Assembly: GCA_000827265.1 (NCBI GenBank)
Contig: KN834806.1
Coordinates: 267,967-331,966, forward strand
Source: Collybiopsis luxurians FD-317 M1
Taxonomy: Eukaryota; Basidiomycota; Agaricomycetes; Agaricales; Omphalotaceae
Direction: 5' to 3'
DNA: 64,000 bases
A model generated the notes under the pieces. That model saw nothing but the letters and a program-made list of their open reading frames with translations, ran no database searches and was not told where the DNA came from. Positions 1 through 11,949 of this stretch are shown here, piece after piece (within the stretch, counting starts at the first letter, position 1; each line of letters begins with the position of its first letter). Position numbers and translations under genes: made by a program.

Positions 1-60
1 TGGCCGTTACTTTCTGGCATGTGACGTGACTCGCGGCGGATGTAATGAACACGACGCATA
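1..60 (-). pseudogene. Left-edge fragment of a further tandem unit (5' end of the unknown paired gene)
   Basis: The first 60 bases closely match positions 2721-2785, which hold the start of the unrecognised gene at 2058-2772. The shared core is the stretch around 'ctggcatgtgacgtgactcg'. This shows that the tandem repeat extends beyond the left edge of the window. The equivalent of the start codon is not obvious in this copy, so it may be decayed. Too little is present to say more. Confidence 0.55.
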
Positions 61-261
61 CGCATATCATGGGCTCTGCAATAAAATGAGAATCACTATC
101 TTCTAATGCGACCAAAACATTAAGGTAAACACAGCGGGTACCATACAAAAGAAATATACATGCGAATAAGATACAAATATCGTGAGTTTGAGCAACAATA
201 GCGTGTGCCAGTTCTACGTTAAAAACTTTGTTAGCAAGAGCTCATTGGTTTATCTAAAGTG

Positions 262-1466
262 TTAGACAAACCAAGTCAGATCGATGAAAAGCGGCCCAGA
301 CATGGGGTGTTCCATCTTGACCCTTATTGCATCCGGATCGTGTTTGATTTTCTTCCGGTCCCTCGTGTCTGGATGCCTAGTTCTGAGTTCGTCCAATCGT
401 GCCTACAAGTACGGATTTCAGGCTGAATGCAAACGAAAGAAGGTATCAAAGGCGACAAACCTGCAATCTCGCTATCTCTTTCCGTGGATCTTCGTCTTCA
501 TCATCCAATATTTCGATGACTTCTGCAACTTGAGGTTTGAGATCTTCATGGACAGGTGAGCGACGGCGTTTGCCCAGTCCAGACTGGCTAGCTGGAGAGG
601 CAGCTGAGGGGGGAGGCGGAGGAGCGATTCCGTGTGCACGGAGCACGTCTGGGCATGGTATAATCAGTACAATGGAGATTTATTTAGAAATAGGACTTGT
701 AGAACCTAGGGGCCGATAGCGAAAATGGAATTCAAGAAAACATTTCCCGAGGGCTTTTCCTCCAACATTATACGCCGGCTTCGTAGTTGCGGTCTCGAAG
801 AACCTGATCAAAACCGTACCCCTAATATCAATAACGTTCATATATCTTCCAATGAATAGCCACGTACCTTGTCTGGTGGTCAATCCCTTTCTTAGCCTTT
901 TCATTAAATATTTGCTCGGAAGGAACGGACTGTCCTTTGTAAAGACCTCCATCTCCAGCCTTTGGTAGCTGCCAATATTGAATGCGCAGTTTTATTTGTC
1001 CTATATCGCGAGGCATGTCGATCATAGAGGTTTCATCATTGTCTGTAATTGGTTGATTCTGAGATATAGTGTTCAGGAAGAGAACATTGGCGCACCGGTC
1101 ATATTCAGAAGCGAAAATTGAAAGAGTTTAACAGAGGTTGGAGATTCGCGAATGCCTTTCTGGTTCATGATTTCATTTTTACGCCGAAGGACCTTGCCTC
1201 CACAGTAGTGTCCATCTACGTATACTTGACCATCGCTAGGGTGCTTGAAATACGAATCGGTCCAATTCACTTCATACTTCTATCACACAAAAGTTTCAAA
1301 GCATTCTGAGCCACTGCAAGTCCTAGCTTACCTTGCCCGCTTCAGAGGGAATCCAACAAGTAACAATCGTCAATCCATTTGCATTGCTCGAAGTTTCAAC
1401 ATTGTACTCGTTCAAGTGCTTGCCTTCGACCACAATGGATGCAGAAAATGATTTGAATGTGGGCAT
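262..1466 (-). CDS. DUF7918 family protein, tandem copy 1
   Basis: Six exons: 1466-1332, 1279-1096, 1042-868, 821-706, 648-461 and 402-262. Together they give 939 nt, a 312-residue protein, and every junction is GT-AG and in frame. The start is the ATG of MPTFKSFSASIVVEG, matched in copy 2 and close to the start in copy 3. The N-terminal 200 residues form the DUF7918 domain, with CWIPSEAGK, YVDGHYCGGKVL and EKAKKGIDHQTR as its most conserved blocks. Then come FHFRYRPLG, VLRAHGIAPP, a proline-rich linker, KRRRS and the acidic patch VIEILDDEDEDP. The tail ends in a basic stretch and FIDLT. The function of DUF7918 is unknown. The hydrophobic-plus-acidic tail looks like SUMO-interaction motifs (inference). 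Introns are 46-58 nt. Confidence 0.85.
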
Positions 1467-2057
1467 AGCTTCGCGTTGGACGAGAGAGATATAGACTGGC
1501 AGTGGAACCGACGATGAATGAATGAAAGAGCTCGGAGTCACGTGAACCGATCCACGACGCATCGATGGTGGTCGAGTAAGTATGTGAGAAGTTGCTTTTA
1601 GTTGTCATTCAGGGCCTCTTTTGCCGACCAGTATAGGCGGAATAAATCTACAGTGAATCGGTAGCTTCTGTGAAGTAAATTCTTCTATCATCCTTTATGC
1701 CTTTGATTCTGAATCTGACGACGACGATGTCAATTTTCCCTAGCTTTTTGGAGACATTGCTTCTCGTTCATTTTCGGAGATGAGTCAAATAAAGGGTACA
1801 TGTCCATAACCTCGGTGTTCACTGGTGAGTTTCATGAGCTTCAAGAATGAAAGAGGTTTCGGACGGATGATTTTTCATCATTCAATATGTCTTGTCGTTG
1901 AACAATTAAATGAATAAACAAGAATTTATGATATTTACGTTGTCGGAAACTTTGCTGCAGCCTTCAGTCGCTTAAAAACAGTTTAGTGGCGCAGATTCCG
2001 AAGACGGGGAACAGGCAAACCAGGATAGCTTCAGAATTCGCAGCAGACGGGCGACAA

Positions 2058-2772
2058 CTAAAACCATTTTGCAGCCATTAATACATCAGAGGAATTCATA
2101 AAGACCATCTGAGCGTGACGATCAAAAAGTGGTATGAAGATGATGGGAGCCATAGACCACCATGAGAAATATTTAGGCCGGAGAAGGCGACAAAAAGTTA
2201 GAGTGAGAGATGTAGAGGAGTCAGAAGTAGATGAGGGGGCTTCGGAAGCATTACTACGGTAAGCACGGAAGAGAGCATAAGGCTCGTAAAATTTTCCCTC
2301 ATCCACGGAATAAACAACACGCGCTGATTGAACACCAGCATTGTACGTACTTGATTCACTGCAGGTGCTTGAGTTTATTTTCTCAGTGACTGGCGTAAAG
2401 TTGACCCTCGCTGATGCTTAAATTTTAGGCCGAATCATGAAGAAGGAAGACGGCAGAACCCTAAGGAATCATGATATTGTGAGAAAACAACTCACTTGCC
2501 TGGGGGTTCTCGGAGGCGGTAACGTTTCCTTCCGGGATTCTGGAAACTTTTGAGTGACATCGCCATCGTCGGAGAGACTTTCTCATCTCGGCTGTTGGTG
2601 ACTCGCCATGAGAAAAAGGAGGAACGTCCTTATATTTGGCATGAAGAATGAAAACTTCAAGGGCTGCATTTTCAGAGACTACAAAGAGTACACAAAGGTT
2701 TGAACCTTCAACTTCGAGATGACAGTCGTTACTTCTGGCATGTGACGTGACTCGTGGCGAATGTAAAGACAA
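2058..2772 (-). CDS. Hypothetical protein paired with DUF7918 in the tandem unit
   Basis: I do not recognise a family. A two-exon model (2772-2496 and 2416-2058, intron 79 nt with GT-AG) gives 636 nt, 211 residues, fully in frame, starting MSLHSPRVTSHARSN. The first exon has a hydrophobic strand-like segment (LCVLFVVSENAALEVFIL) and then KYKDVPPFSHGES. The second exon is Ser/Thr-rich, then has a hydrophobic C-terminal part (RPKYFSWWSMAPIIFIPLF). It lies just upstream of the DUF7918 copy at 262-1466, on the same strand, and was duplicated with it. The copy in unit 2 (about 4930-5630) carries frameshifts, so the gene may not be under strong selection. It could also be non-coding. Confidence 0.4.
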
Positions 2773-3016
2773 CGACGCGTAATCGAATTAAGGCGGATGG
2801 ATGGACATCGGATTCAAGGGGTATACAATACAATGAGAACCACTATTTGACCAGAACCTCAAGGTAAACACGGCGGGTACTATACAATAGGAATACACAA
2901 GTGAGTAAAATAAAGATATCGTTCGTTAATTCAAGTCGAAACAATGGTGCTTGCCAGTTCTACGTTAAGAACTATGTTAGCAAAAGTTGATCGGTGTATC
3001 TCAAGTGTTAGACAAA

Positions 3017-4192
3017 TCAAGTCAGATCGACGAAAGGCGAGCCAGACACGGAGAGTTCCATCTTGACCCTTATTGCATCCGGATCGCGTTTGATTTTCTT
3101 CCGGGCCCTCGTCTCTGGATGCTTAGTCCTGAGTTCGTCCAACCGTGCCTATACGGATTTCGGCATGAATGCAAACAATGTAAGGTATCAAAGGACATAC
3201 CTGCAACCTTTCTATCTCTTTCTGTGGATCTTCATCTTCATTGTCCGATATTTCGATAACTTCTGCAATTTGAGGTTTGACATCTTCATGGAGAGATGAG
3301 CGACGACGTTTGCCTGGTCCAGATTGACTAGCTGGAGGAGACGGAGGAGGAGCGATTCCGTGTGCACGGAGTACATCTGGGCATGGCATAATGAGTACAA
3401 CAGAAATTCAATTTAGAAATGGGACTTGTAGAACCTAGGGGCCGGTAACGAAAGTGGAATTCAAGAAAATATTTCCCTCGGGCTTTTCCTCCAACATTAT
3501 AGACCGGTTTCGTATCAATTGCGGTCTCGAAGAACCTGATCAAAACCGTACCGCCAATGTCAATAATATTCGCTTCCAATGGATAGCCACATACCTCGTC
3601 TGGTGGTCAATCCCTTTCTTGGCTTTTTCACTAAATACTTGCTCGGAAGGAACGGACTGTCCTTTGCAAAGACCTCCATCTCCAGCTTTTGGTAGCCGCC
3701 AATATCGAATGCGCAGCTTTATTTGTCCTATATTGCGAGGCATGTCGATCATAGAGGCTTCATCGTCGTCTGTGATTGGTTGATTTTGAGATATAGCATT
3801 CAGGAAGGGAACATTGGCGCACCTGTCATGTTCAGAGGCGAGAATTGAAAGAGTTTGACAGTGGTTGGAGATGCGCGAATGCCTTTCTTGTTCATGATTT
3901 GATTTCTACGCTGAAGGACTTTGCCTCCACAGTGGTGTCCATCTACGTATATCTGACCATCGCTCGGGTATTTGAAGCGCAAATCGGTCCAATGTACTTC
4001 ATATTTCTACCAAAATGAGTCTCAGAGCACTCAGAGTCACTGCAGGTCTTAGTTTACCTTGCCCGCTTCAGAGGGAATCCAGCAAGTAACAATCGTCAAT
4101 CCGTCTGCATTGCTCGAAGTTTCAACATTATACTCGTCCAAGGGTTCACCGTCGACCACAATGGATGCTAAGAATGATTCGAATGTGGGCAT
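3017..4192 (-). CDS. DUF7918 family protein, tandem copy 2 (altered splice site)
   Basis: Same six-exon plan as copy 1: 4192-4058, 4006-3823, 3769-3595, 3535-3435, 3376-3201 and 3148-3017. In this model there are 903 nt and 300 residues. The third intron's acceptor used by copy 1 (ttag) is ttgg here. The next AG, 18 nt downstream at 'ttttgatcag', keeps the frame and removes six residues, so a protein is still possible. The DUF7918 blocks CWIPSEAGK, YVDGHHCGGKVL and EKAKKGIDHQTR are intact. The tail keeps VIEISDNEDEDP and ends FVDLT, losing the last three residues of copy 1. Without RNA data it is unclear whether the skipped acceptor is used or the gene is dying. Confidence 0.75.
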
Positions 4193-4929
4193 AGATTCGC
4201 GCGTAGGCGAGAGAGAGGTCAGACTTTCGAACAGACTGGCTACCGATGATGGCAGGAAAGAAAGAACTCACAGTCACGTGTTCTGTTTCCCACGACGCGT
4301 CGGGGCTCGGTGCGCGGTGCGTGCGCACTCAGACCGATCAGTGTTGTTAATATTTACAGGCGATATGAAAGGTCTCTTTAACATCCTTTACGTCCTTTAT
4401 TCTGAGCCTGAAGATCACAATGTCAGTTCTCCCTGGTCTCTTTGGAGACGAGCCCGACGCTATTGCTTCTCGACCATCTTCGGAAACGAGTCAAATAACA
4501 TGCTACATGTCAATGATCCTCTGGTGAGTTTCCAGAATAAAATGTAATCCCAGTCCTGCTGTTCGCACCAAGTTTGCACCGACTCGAAGACGGTCCTTAT
4601 ATGTTAATTTCGGACGGATAATTTTTCGTCCGTCAATATGTCTTGTCACTGACTGGTCGTTGATCAATACAGTGAATTACCAAGATTTATGATACGTACA
4701 TGGTCGGACTGGTTATGGGCAATCCTGTCTCTAATTCAGAAGCCAGTGGGCGGGACACTTTAGTACACGCTACAACTTCATAAGATATTCTCTGGGAGCT
4801 TTGTCGCAGGCTTCGGAGTCGCCTAAAAACAGCTTAGTTTTAGTCTCGCAATGGAAAAAATAATCGCGGTTAATCTAGTGCCTAACGAACTAGGACGCTT
4901 CAGAATTCGCAGCGGGGAGGCGACAACTT

Positions 4930-5630
4930 CAAAACCATTTTACAGTCATTGATACATCAGAAAAATTCATAAAGACCACTCGAACGTAATGATAGAAATT
5001 GGTCTGAAAATGATGGTAGACCATCATGAGCGATATTTGGGCTGGAGATGGCGACGAAGAGTTGGAAGAGATTTAGAAGAGTCAGAAGAAGGAGATGAGG
5101 GAGATGTATCATTACGATCAGCAACGATGGGAGCTTGAGGCTCTCATGGAATTTCCCTCATCCACGGGATGAACAACACGCACTGATTGAACACCAACGG
5201 TGTGCGTACTTGATTCATTGCAACTGCTTAAGTTTAATTTCTCAGCGACTGGCGTGAGATTGACCCTCGTTGATGCTAAAATTTTTGGTTGAATCACGGA
5301 GAAAAAAAGCGGCAGAACCCTGAGGAATCTTGATACTGTGAAACGGTATCTCACTGTAAAGTCCGGGCATACTTAGTAGGCCGTGGGGGCACAGAGAATT
5401 GATAACTATTAACGATTTCCTTCCGAGATACTGAAAACTTTCGCATAGACAAATTTAAAGTGCCGTCACCCCGTCACCGTCGTCCCCGGAGAGACTTCTC
5501 CATCTCGGTTGTCGATGATTCGCCATGAGCAAGAGGAGGGACGTCCTTGTATGTGGCATGAAGAATGAATACTCAAGGCAACTGCAAGGACTCTACTTTT
5601 AGAGGTTACACATAGTATCCAATGAATCCC
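4930..5630 (-). pseudogene. Decayed duplicate of the paired hypothetical gene (unit 2)
   Basis: This matches the gene at 2058-2772 at the DNA level: 'tgcatgaagaatga' / 'ggacgtcc' on the 5' side, and ASTRVNLTPVAEKLN against ASARVNFTPVTEKIN on the 3' side. A length change near 5590 and another after VDEGN (about 5140) shift the frame, and stops follow. Similarity to unit 1 fades at about 5600-5640, which marks the right end of the tandem duplication. Confidence 0.5.
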
Positions 5631-5639
5631 AGCGTCGAA

Positions 5640-8600
5640 TAAGAATCAAAATAATGTGTGAAGCTGGGCCGTCAAACATCCCGTTTTTCGGAACTTTGTA
5701 TGAAGGATGGATTGAAGCCAGTCAGCGCATCTCTGACTCTTAACTAGGAACAAGAGCAAGGTTCCGAGTAAGTCATACTGAGCCCTTTCATGAAGATTCA
5801 GAATCTTATATCGAGGCAGGGCGTTTTTATTTCGTAGCTCGGTTCGATGTTTAGAAAGTTTAAGCAAAACTGGCCTGGGATAATGGGCCTCCATTGTCAC
5901 TGTCAATACAAGCGAGCATTAGGTCGAGTAGATACAGAAGTAACGGCGAGAAATATGGGTCTAATTGGTGAGTGCTGGAATATGCTGTCCTTGAGCCTCC
6001 ACATATCGTCCGTACTATGTGAGAGCTAAAAATACCTGGTTCCTATTAAGGAACAAATGGGCGCTCAGGTTAAATCCTTTGCGACAGATCTGGCAGGCTA
6101 GGATCGTTTTGACGTTTTGGTTGCTCACGCATAGCCATCACAGTGCAGAAATCCAGCATAATGATCTACCGCCGGTATGCAGGATCATTCGCTGCCTGCC
6201 TGGATCCCAATAGGTGAGGCTCCCACGAGGCCCACAAACCTGAATTCCTTATTTGACAGATCGATTCATTGGTAAAAACGAACAGGAAGTTTTCTTCGCC
6301 GTCCTTGAAGTTTGATTATATGCTTCTCTTTTCTTTCCACGTCGATAACGAATGTTCTCAACGGTAATTCGATGTTCCTCGCCTCCACGGGCAGTTGTAT
6401 ACTTCCGTGGTTTTGTTCATTATTCTGATCAGTTCTGGGTAGTTCTCGAAGGATTAAGGGACCCTGAAATCAAGTCCCCTGTGCATTATTGAAATTTTAC
6501 CTAATCCGATATAGACATTTTCGAGATTTCTCCTGAAAGTGATGCTGGAGGTGAGGCTATCGTTGGGTAGTACTTGTTTCTCCTCGAATTATGTACTCTG
6601 AGTCTGTATACGAAGTCAACTCTGAACAGGGCACATATGCACATAGTGCGCATTGCAGACGAAGAAACTGAAGATTGCTTTCACGAGGACCTTCTGGCAG
6701 TACCTTGATGCCAGCGACTCTTCGATTCTAAATTTTCAGTGGAAGATAAAGCATATACCAATGCAATTTTCAAGCGTCTCACCATGTCTCACCCTGCGGG
6801 TAGACACAAGGTATACGAACCTAAGTGACCTATCAGATTCATATCTTTCCCACGTCCGCGAATGAAGAAGTACCTGACTTCCTACACTTATTTAAAACTT
6901 TGCTTAAATTAACTAGACACCGGACACGGTGGTCACGGAGGCACAGCATATTATTGACCAAGAAAGAACTACCTTTTAAGGTTTGTCTCTTCAGTACATT
7001 GGCGAGTGTGTCCCTATGTTCGATACCCAAAGCGTAAATATCTACTCACAACTTTTGCAAGGATCTTCATGAATCAGTGATAATTAAAGCCGTCTGTGAG
7101 ATCGGAAAAATAGTTGCTGGAGAAGGAGAGAAATTCGAGGTCTATACATAACCATCAGTGCCCTTGGGCCTTTGGATTTACGAGGAGACGCAGATGTGAC
7201 GTTCTCATTTAAGTTAACAAAAAACTTTCATTCCAAAAAGGCAGAGTGAACGAGTACTAGTATTAGAAGTATAAGACAGTATATCATTATATTGGCCAGG
7301 GTGTAATTTTCGAGCAACTAGTTTACTATACCGCAGATACATACCTGGAGCACTAAGTAGTATAAGAAGGGCGAAGAATTACTATCTTGAGAGGCGCAAG
7401 GGGTATAAGTACCTGCAATATTTTAAGTACCTCTCGGATGAGAAGATGACATCTGGGCAACAAGCGGAATTTATGCAGCTATGGTATGCAGTGAGAGGTT
7501 TATACGCCTTGTCTCGGTCGACTTTTAGTGAGCTAAGCACTCTATAATAAACAGACTTTGCCTGTCAAGCTCAAGCGACACTCGGTCTGTTTAGTCGCTT
7601 CGACACGATTAACAGTTCTCGCAGACCCAGGGCGCGTCTTCCTCACCTTACCGATCGAACGAAAAGGATAAACTTTACAGCACTTCTAGCCACCGGCAAG
7701 TAAATGCCTTCTGAACTTTCATCTTCGTCTTCACAGCAGTACACTCCCATCGACTACATTGAACCATTGTGTCGACACGGTGGTTCCCAGTTGTCTGGTG
7801 GAGGCTCGAATCTCACTGGTATTATCAACTGTTTCAGCTAAGGCAATCAAATTGTTTGCACTAAGTATTCCAGTGGGTCGGTCTGCGGAGGGAGCAACAG
7901 CAAGCAACAGTAAAGGGTTGTCCACCATTTTTACCGGAAAAATAGCTTCGCTAGTGAAGAGGTGAGTCTTTACTTGACACATAATACCAGACGAGTGCTA
8001 AGATTGAACTAACTCAGTTGCATATACACAGGGTATAAATAATTGTCTGACTTATCGAGTTCAAGATTCTGCTTGGGCATTTTTCCTTGTTCCATTCTGG
8101 CGTTGATAATCCTTCAGGTTAAAGGGCAAAATCTCTAGGCCTCTGGAATCGAGGTAAGCGGCAATGAGTATATATAGATGGATGGATGGATACATGGCTC
8201 CGCTGAGGCAAGGTCCCAGATGGGAACAGCTGGACCGCTGAGCAGGCCGCAGCCAGCTCGACCAGCTCCAGCGTACACGCTAGAGGGAATGGTAGGCTGA
8301 GACTCGAGGCAACACATTATTAAGTACACGAGTGAGAAAGAGTTGACCCAAAGAGTACATACAATACATTCAGAGGCCCCCCCTCCGCATAAGGAGCATT
8401 CAAATCCCCTTCCACTAAAACAACTGCTTCTATCGCTTCATTGAAGAGCCCATATCGTTTCCGAGCGACCCGCGAGCTCCTTCCATCGAACGATGATACT
8501 GTGAATAAATCAACTTGTCGGGGTAGCCAGGTCCCGATGGAAAATCGATTCTTTCATCAAGTGCAGAGCCGCTGAGTTGGTGAATACAAAACAGAAAGGC

Positions 8601-11600
8601 GATGTGTTGTGGAGTTTTGCTGGGATAAAGTGAGACTCTGTTCCATGCAACCGGTGAAGGTGACGAATGACCGCAGCTGAATCAAATTACTGGATTCTGG
8701 AATAACGACAAAGCATCCTCTGTCATATAGATAGAAAGATAGGTTGTACAAAGAACAGCTGTGTTCTACTAGCGTCGAGATAAGACGTATGACCGAGAAA
8801 GATTGAAATGCATAAAATTCAAGATACTGATTGAGTTATTTTCTCGAGAACAGTTATCCGCGTCCCTCGAGAAGCAAAAAGCAGACAGAGTTTGAATGAT
8901 GGTGGTAGTCAGCAAAAAATAGTATCATCCAGGATGAAACTTCCACCCAATGGACAGAACTGCGTACTTACTTCCTGGAGGCTCCATGGGCTTGAACCCT
9001 AAACCCGTACTCACTGAGGGGTCGTGAATCTTTCTTTCGAGGATTTGCAAAGGCAGAAGGTCAGATTCGTACGTGTCAGAAATTCATTCCCTATACTATC
9101 GAAATGGGTGCACAAAAACGTTCCAAGTATGCCGATACTGATTTTGGTTGAATTCCATGTAGGACTTTTGTAACTATTCCTGGAGGCAACAGGGATCATG
9201 TATTCGGGCACAGGCTGTCACTAATATAGATCCCCTGATAGCGACCATACGCACATAAGCATCGCGGACCCAACCAAAGTGACCATGGGTCCTGTCGTTA
9301 TTTCCGCCGTGATCCCACTATGAAGCAAGTACTAGTGTAGTCGGAGCTTGTACGTCCAAGAGAAATGATAGGGCCCTATACTACCAGGATGAGCATGTCA
9401 CGGACACTTCTCGGTGATTTCCAAAAGACAATAAAGTTTTCGGATTTCGAAGTAAAGCCAACTACTTTCAAGTAGCTATCTTCCTGCGAGTTCGCTGGCT
9501 ACCTCCAAGAGAACAGAGTTAAATGCTCTCGGGGGTTGAAAAAGTTGCGATAATCCAAGTCGGATGGTAGGACACATTTGACTAGCGCATACCGCGGACT
9601 TTAATAGCATGGCAAGTGATCAAAGATACCGACGATTCCGAGGAGCCGTACTCTGGGTTTCATGAACCGAGGATCTGTCAAAACTAGAGTTGCCGTTTTG
9701 CAGCTGCCTATTTTGGAGAAGGGGATTCACGCGCCCGCCGGCCGCGGCTTGATGAGTCAAGCCGCTCAAGCCGACAGCAGTTGAGTGGCTTTGAATCAGC
9801 TTGGAAATGACGCTGGAGTAGAACGATGAGCTCAAAATGTGTCAAAACTAGTACTTTTGAGTTGCTTTTTCGATGCTGAATATGAATAGAGAGGATCTCT
9901 GTTAGATATGGCTTGCAAAGCCGCGGCAACGCCATTTCGGACATCTGCTGAAGTGCTCAAAACATGGCTACAATTGCCGGGAAAACTTCCCCAAGCTGGT
10001 TGTAGGTGAGAGTACGGGAATACATCACACAACGAAGGCATGCCAGGTCTCAGGTAACTGATTTTATTCTTCTGTGAGAGCAAAATAATGGCCTCTCTGT
10101 CTCTGAATCGCGTACTTCATTTTTCAGGATGTTGATTGCGGCAAAGCACGGTTGAATCGGTGCAGAGTTAGTTTTAATCCAAATCGCATATCTTAGTTAA
10201 ATATCTATGCAGGTATCTTCAACTCGATCGAGTTGAGAGTCTTGTGGGGCAGATCAAATAGATTATGGTAGTCTGAATGCTAGATGTGACATGCCACGGC
10301 TGGAACCATTCGAAGTATACTTTTACTATTTTATATGCACATTCTAAGCCAAGTAACCTGCAATTTCCGAAACACTAGCCAACCTCACATGTGACCATCG
10401 CGATCTGCGAGTGGCGGGTCCGAGGCCGGACAGGGAAGACAGGAAAAAGAAAAAGCCAGACGAGGCTGTCAAGCAGCAGCCAAACTTGATTCGCAGAAAT
10501 GTGGCGTGAAGAACATACCAACTTACCTATAGTAAGACAGTGCAAAGGTCATGAATTCAACAATCGAGCATACAGCTCGCAGTGAGAAGCATTCTGTTTC
10601 TGCGCTGCTCAAGTAAAAGAGAAGATGAAATGCACATCGTACCGATAATTGCAGGGGAGGTCATGGAAAAATAAAAAAGATAGGATCAAATTTGTTAATA
10701 TATGAAAAAACTGCCTTCCTTATAGGGAGAAACACGTAAGGCCAAACCACCCGTAAGAATGATTCCTTCAATTTATTTTCGCCTTGTAATGTTTTCACCA
10801 AGGCTTACTACTCAAATGCAAGCACATTTCCTTAATCTAACTGTAAGTATACAGTTATCTGCAGTCAATTTTGAACAACGGCTTATCAAACCAACGAGAA
10901 ATGAAAGCTGCTGCCAGCATTATTTAACCTATCAGTAAGCTTTTCGGCACTCAAATTTTTCTTCACAGTAGGATCTGAATGGCAACTCCAAAAGACAAGA
11001 GGAGGAGGTCCGTCGCTCCTTCATTCTCTATGACTCAGAGCAACATCACTTACATGTTGCAGTCTCGGTCTGGAGAATTATGTTCCGTACTGACTGAATC
11101 GCGGAATCACAACACTTTCACTCGATGATATTCCAATCTTAGTCGCACAGCATCTTATACAAAACAAGAATTGTTCTGATGAATAGGTAAATGAGAGCCA
11201 CTATGAGATATGTAGATAGATGAAATTCAATATGATACATTCCACTCGAAAGATGGAAGTTTTTCGCTCCTTGAATGTCACATCAATCATGAAGGATGCA
11301 ATCGTGATATTTCTGCGTATATCCATTTGATCATGGTAATACGATTAGAATCGAAGGATTGAGGGTGATTTATCAATGCGCGTGATTATAAGACATCTCA
11401 AGTGAACCCGCTCTTGGATTACAGAATAGACGTCAGTGAGATGTGGACTCTGAAGCTATTTATTCTTTTATGTTTGCCTCTTGATCAATATTTAGATGTT
11501 CGAAACGTGATATGAACAAGTGTATTAGGAACTTCCGAGATCTGATGACTTGCGCAGTCATAGCGTTCTGAATGCCAGAATACATCCATCCTTCGATAGA

Positions 11601-11949
11601 TTTCCTACTGTGGTGAGCTTGTAACTACAGATTGAATGACACAATTGATGGAAAATGGCAAAGTGCATTGCTGCAGGGCAAGGTCTTCAATTCTTATTGC
11701 CAACTCTGTTCTAAGACTTCGAGCGTTTTACAAACTCTCGGATGTTATGCTTGAATCTGTGGTCTATGTCAGAACAAATATCTCTACTATGTATGTGCCG
11801 CTGAAGGGAAATGTGGGTGTATTGAATACTGATGCCATGAATCCATTTTCAAGATTGAAGCTTTATCTTAACAAAGGGAATGCATTAGACTATGCTACCT
11901 GAACACAACCTCAAACCAAGCCAAAAGTTACGAAAGATCCCTACTCAGC
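5640..11949. other. Gene-poor stretch
   Basis: Apart from the small reading frame at 7704-7841, only short overlapping reading frames on both strands are present and none shows a recognisable domain or a convincing chain of spliced exons. A short GATG microsatellite lies at about 8170-8192 ('gatggatggatggata'). A run of C at about 8377-8385 is the only other simple-sequence feature noted. Confidence 0.5.
7704..7841 (+). CDS. Small ORF, 45 residues, pheromone-precursor-like but without CaaX
   Basis: An uninterrupted 45-residue frame starts MPSELSSSSSQQY, passes IDYIEPLCRHGG and a Gly/Ser-rich stretch, and ends IINCFS before TAA. A TATA-like box (ctctataataaac, about 7540) lies some 160 nt upstream, and the start context (gtaaatgcc) is reasonable. 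Size, Ser-rich N-terminus, acidic middle and a cysteine near the end recall basidiomycete lipopeptide pheromone precursors. However, those end in a four-residue CaaX box, and here only two residues follow the cysteine. No STE3-type receptor is nearby. It may be a chance frame. Confidence 0.25.
   Translation: MPSELSSSSSQQYTPIDYIEPLCRHGGSQLSGGGSNLTGIINCFS

Noticed and set aside
4059..4547. 162-codon frame on the plus strand
   Set aside because: It is antisense to exon 1 of DUF7918 copy 2, whose conserved motifs and splice sites explain the openness.
9620..10083. Three overlapping minus-strand frames
   Set aside because: Different frames of the same DNA without conserved features.
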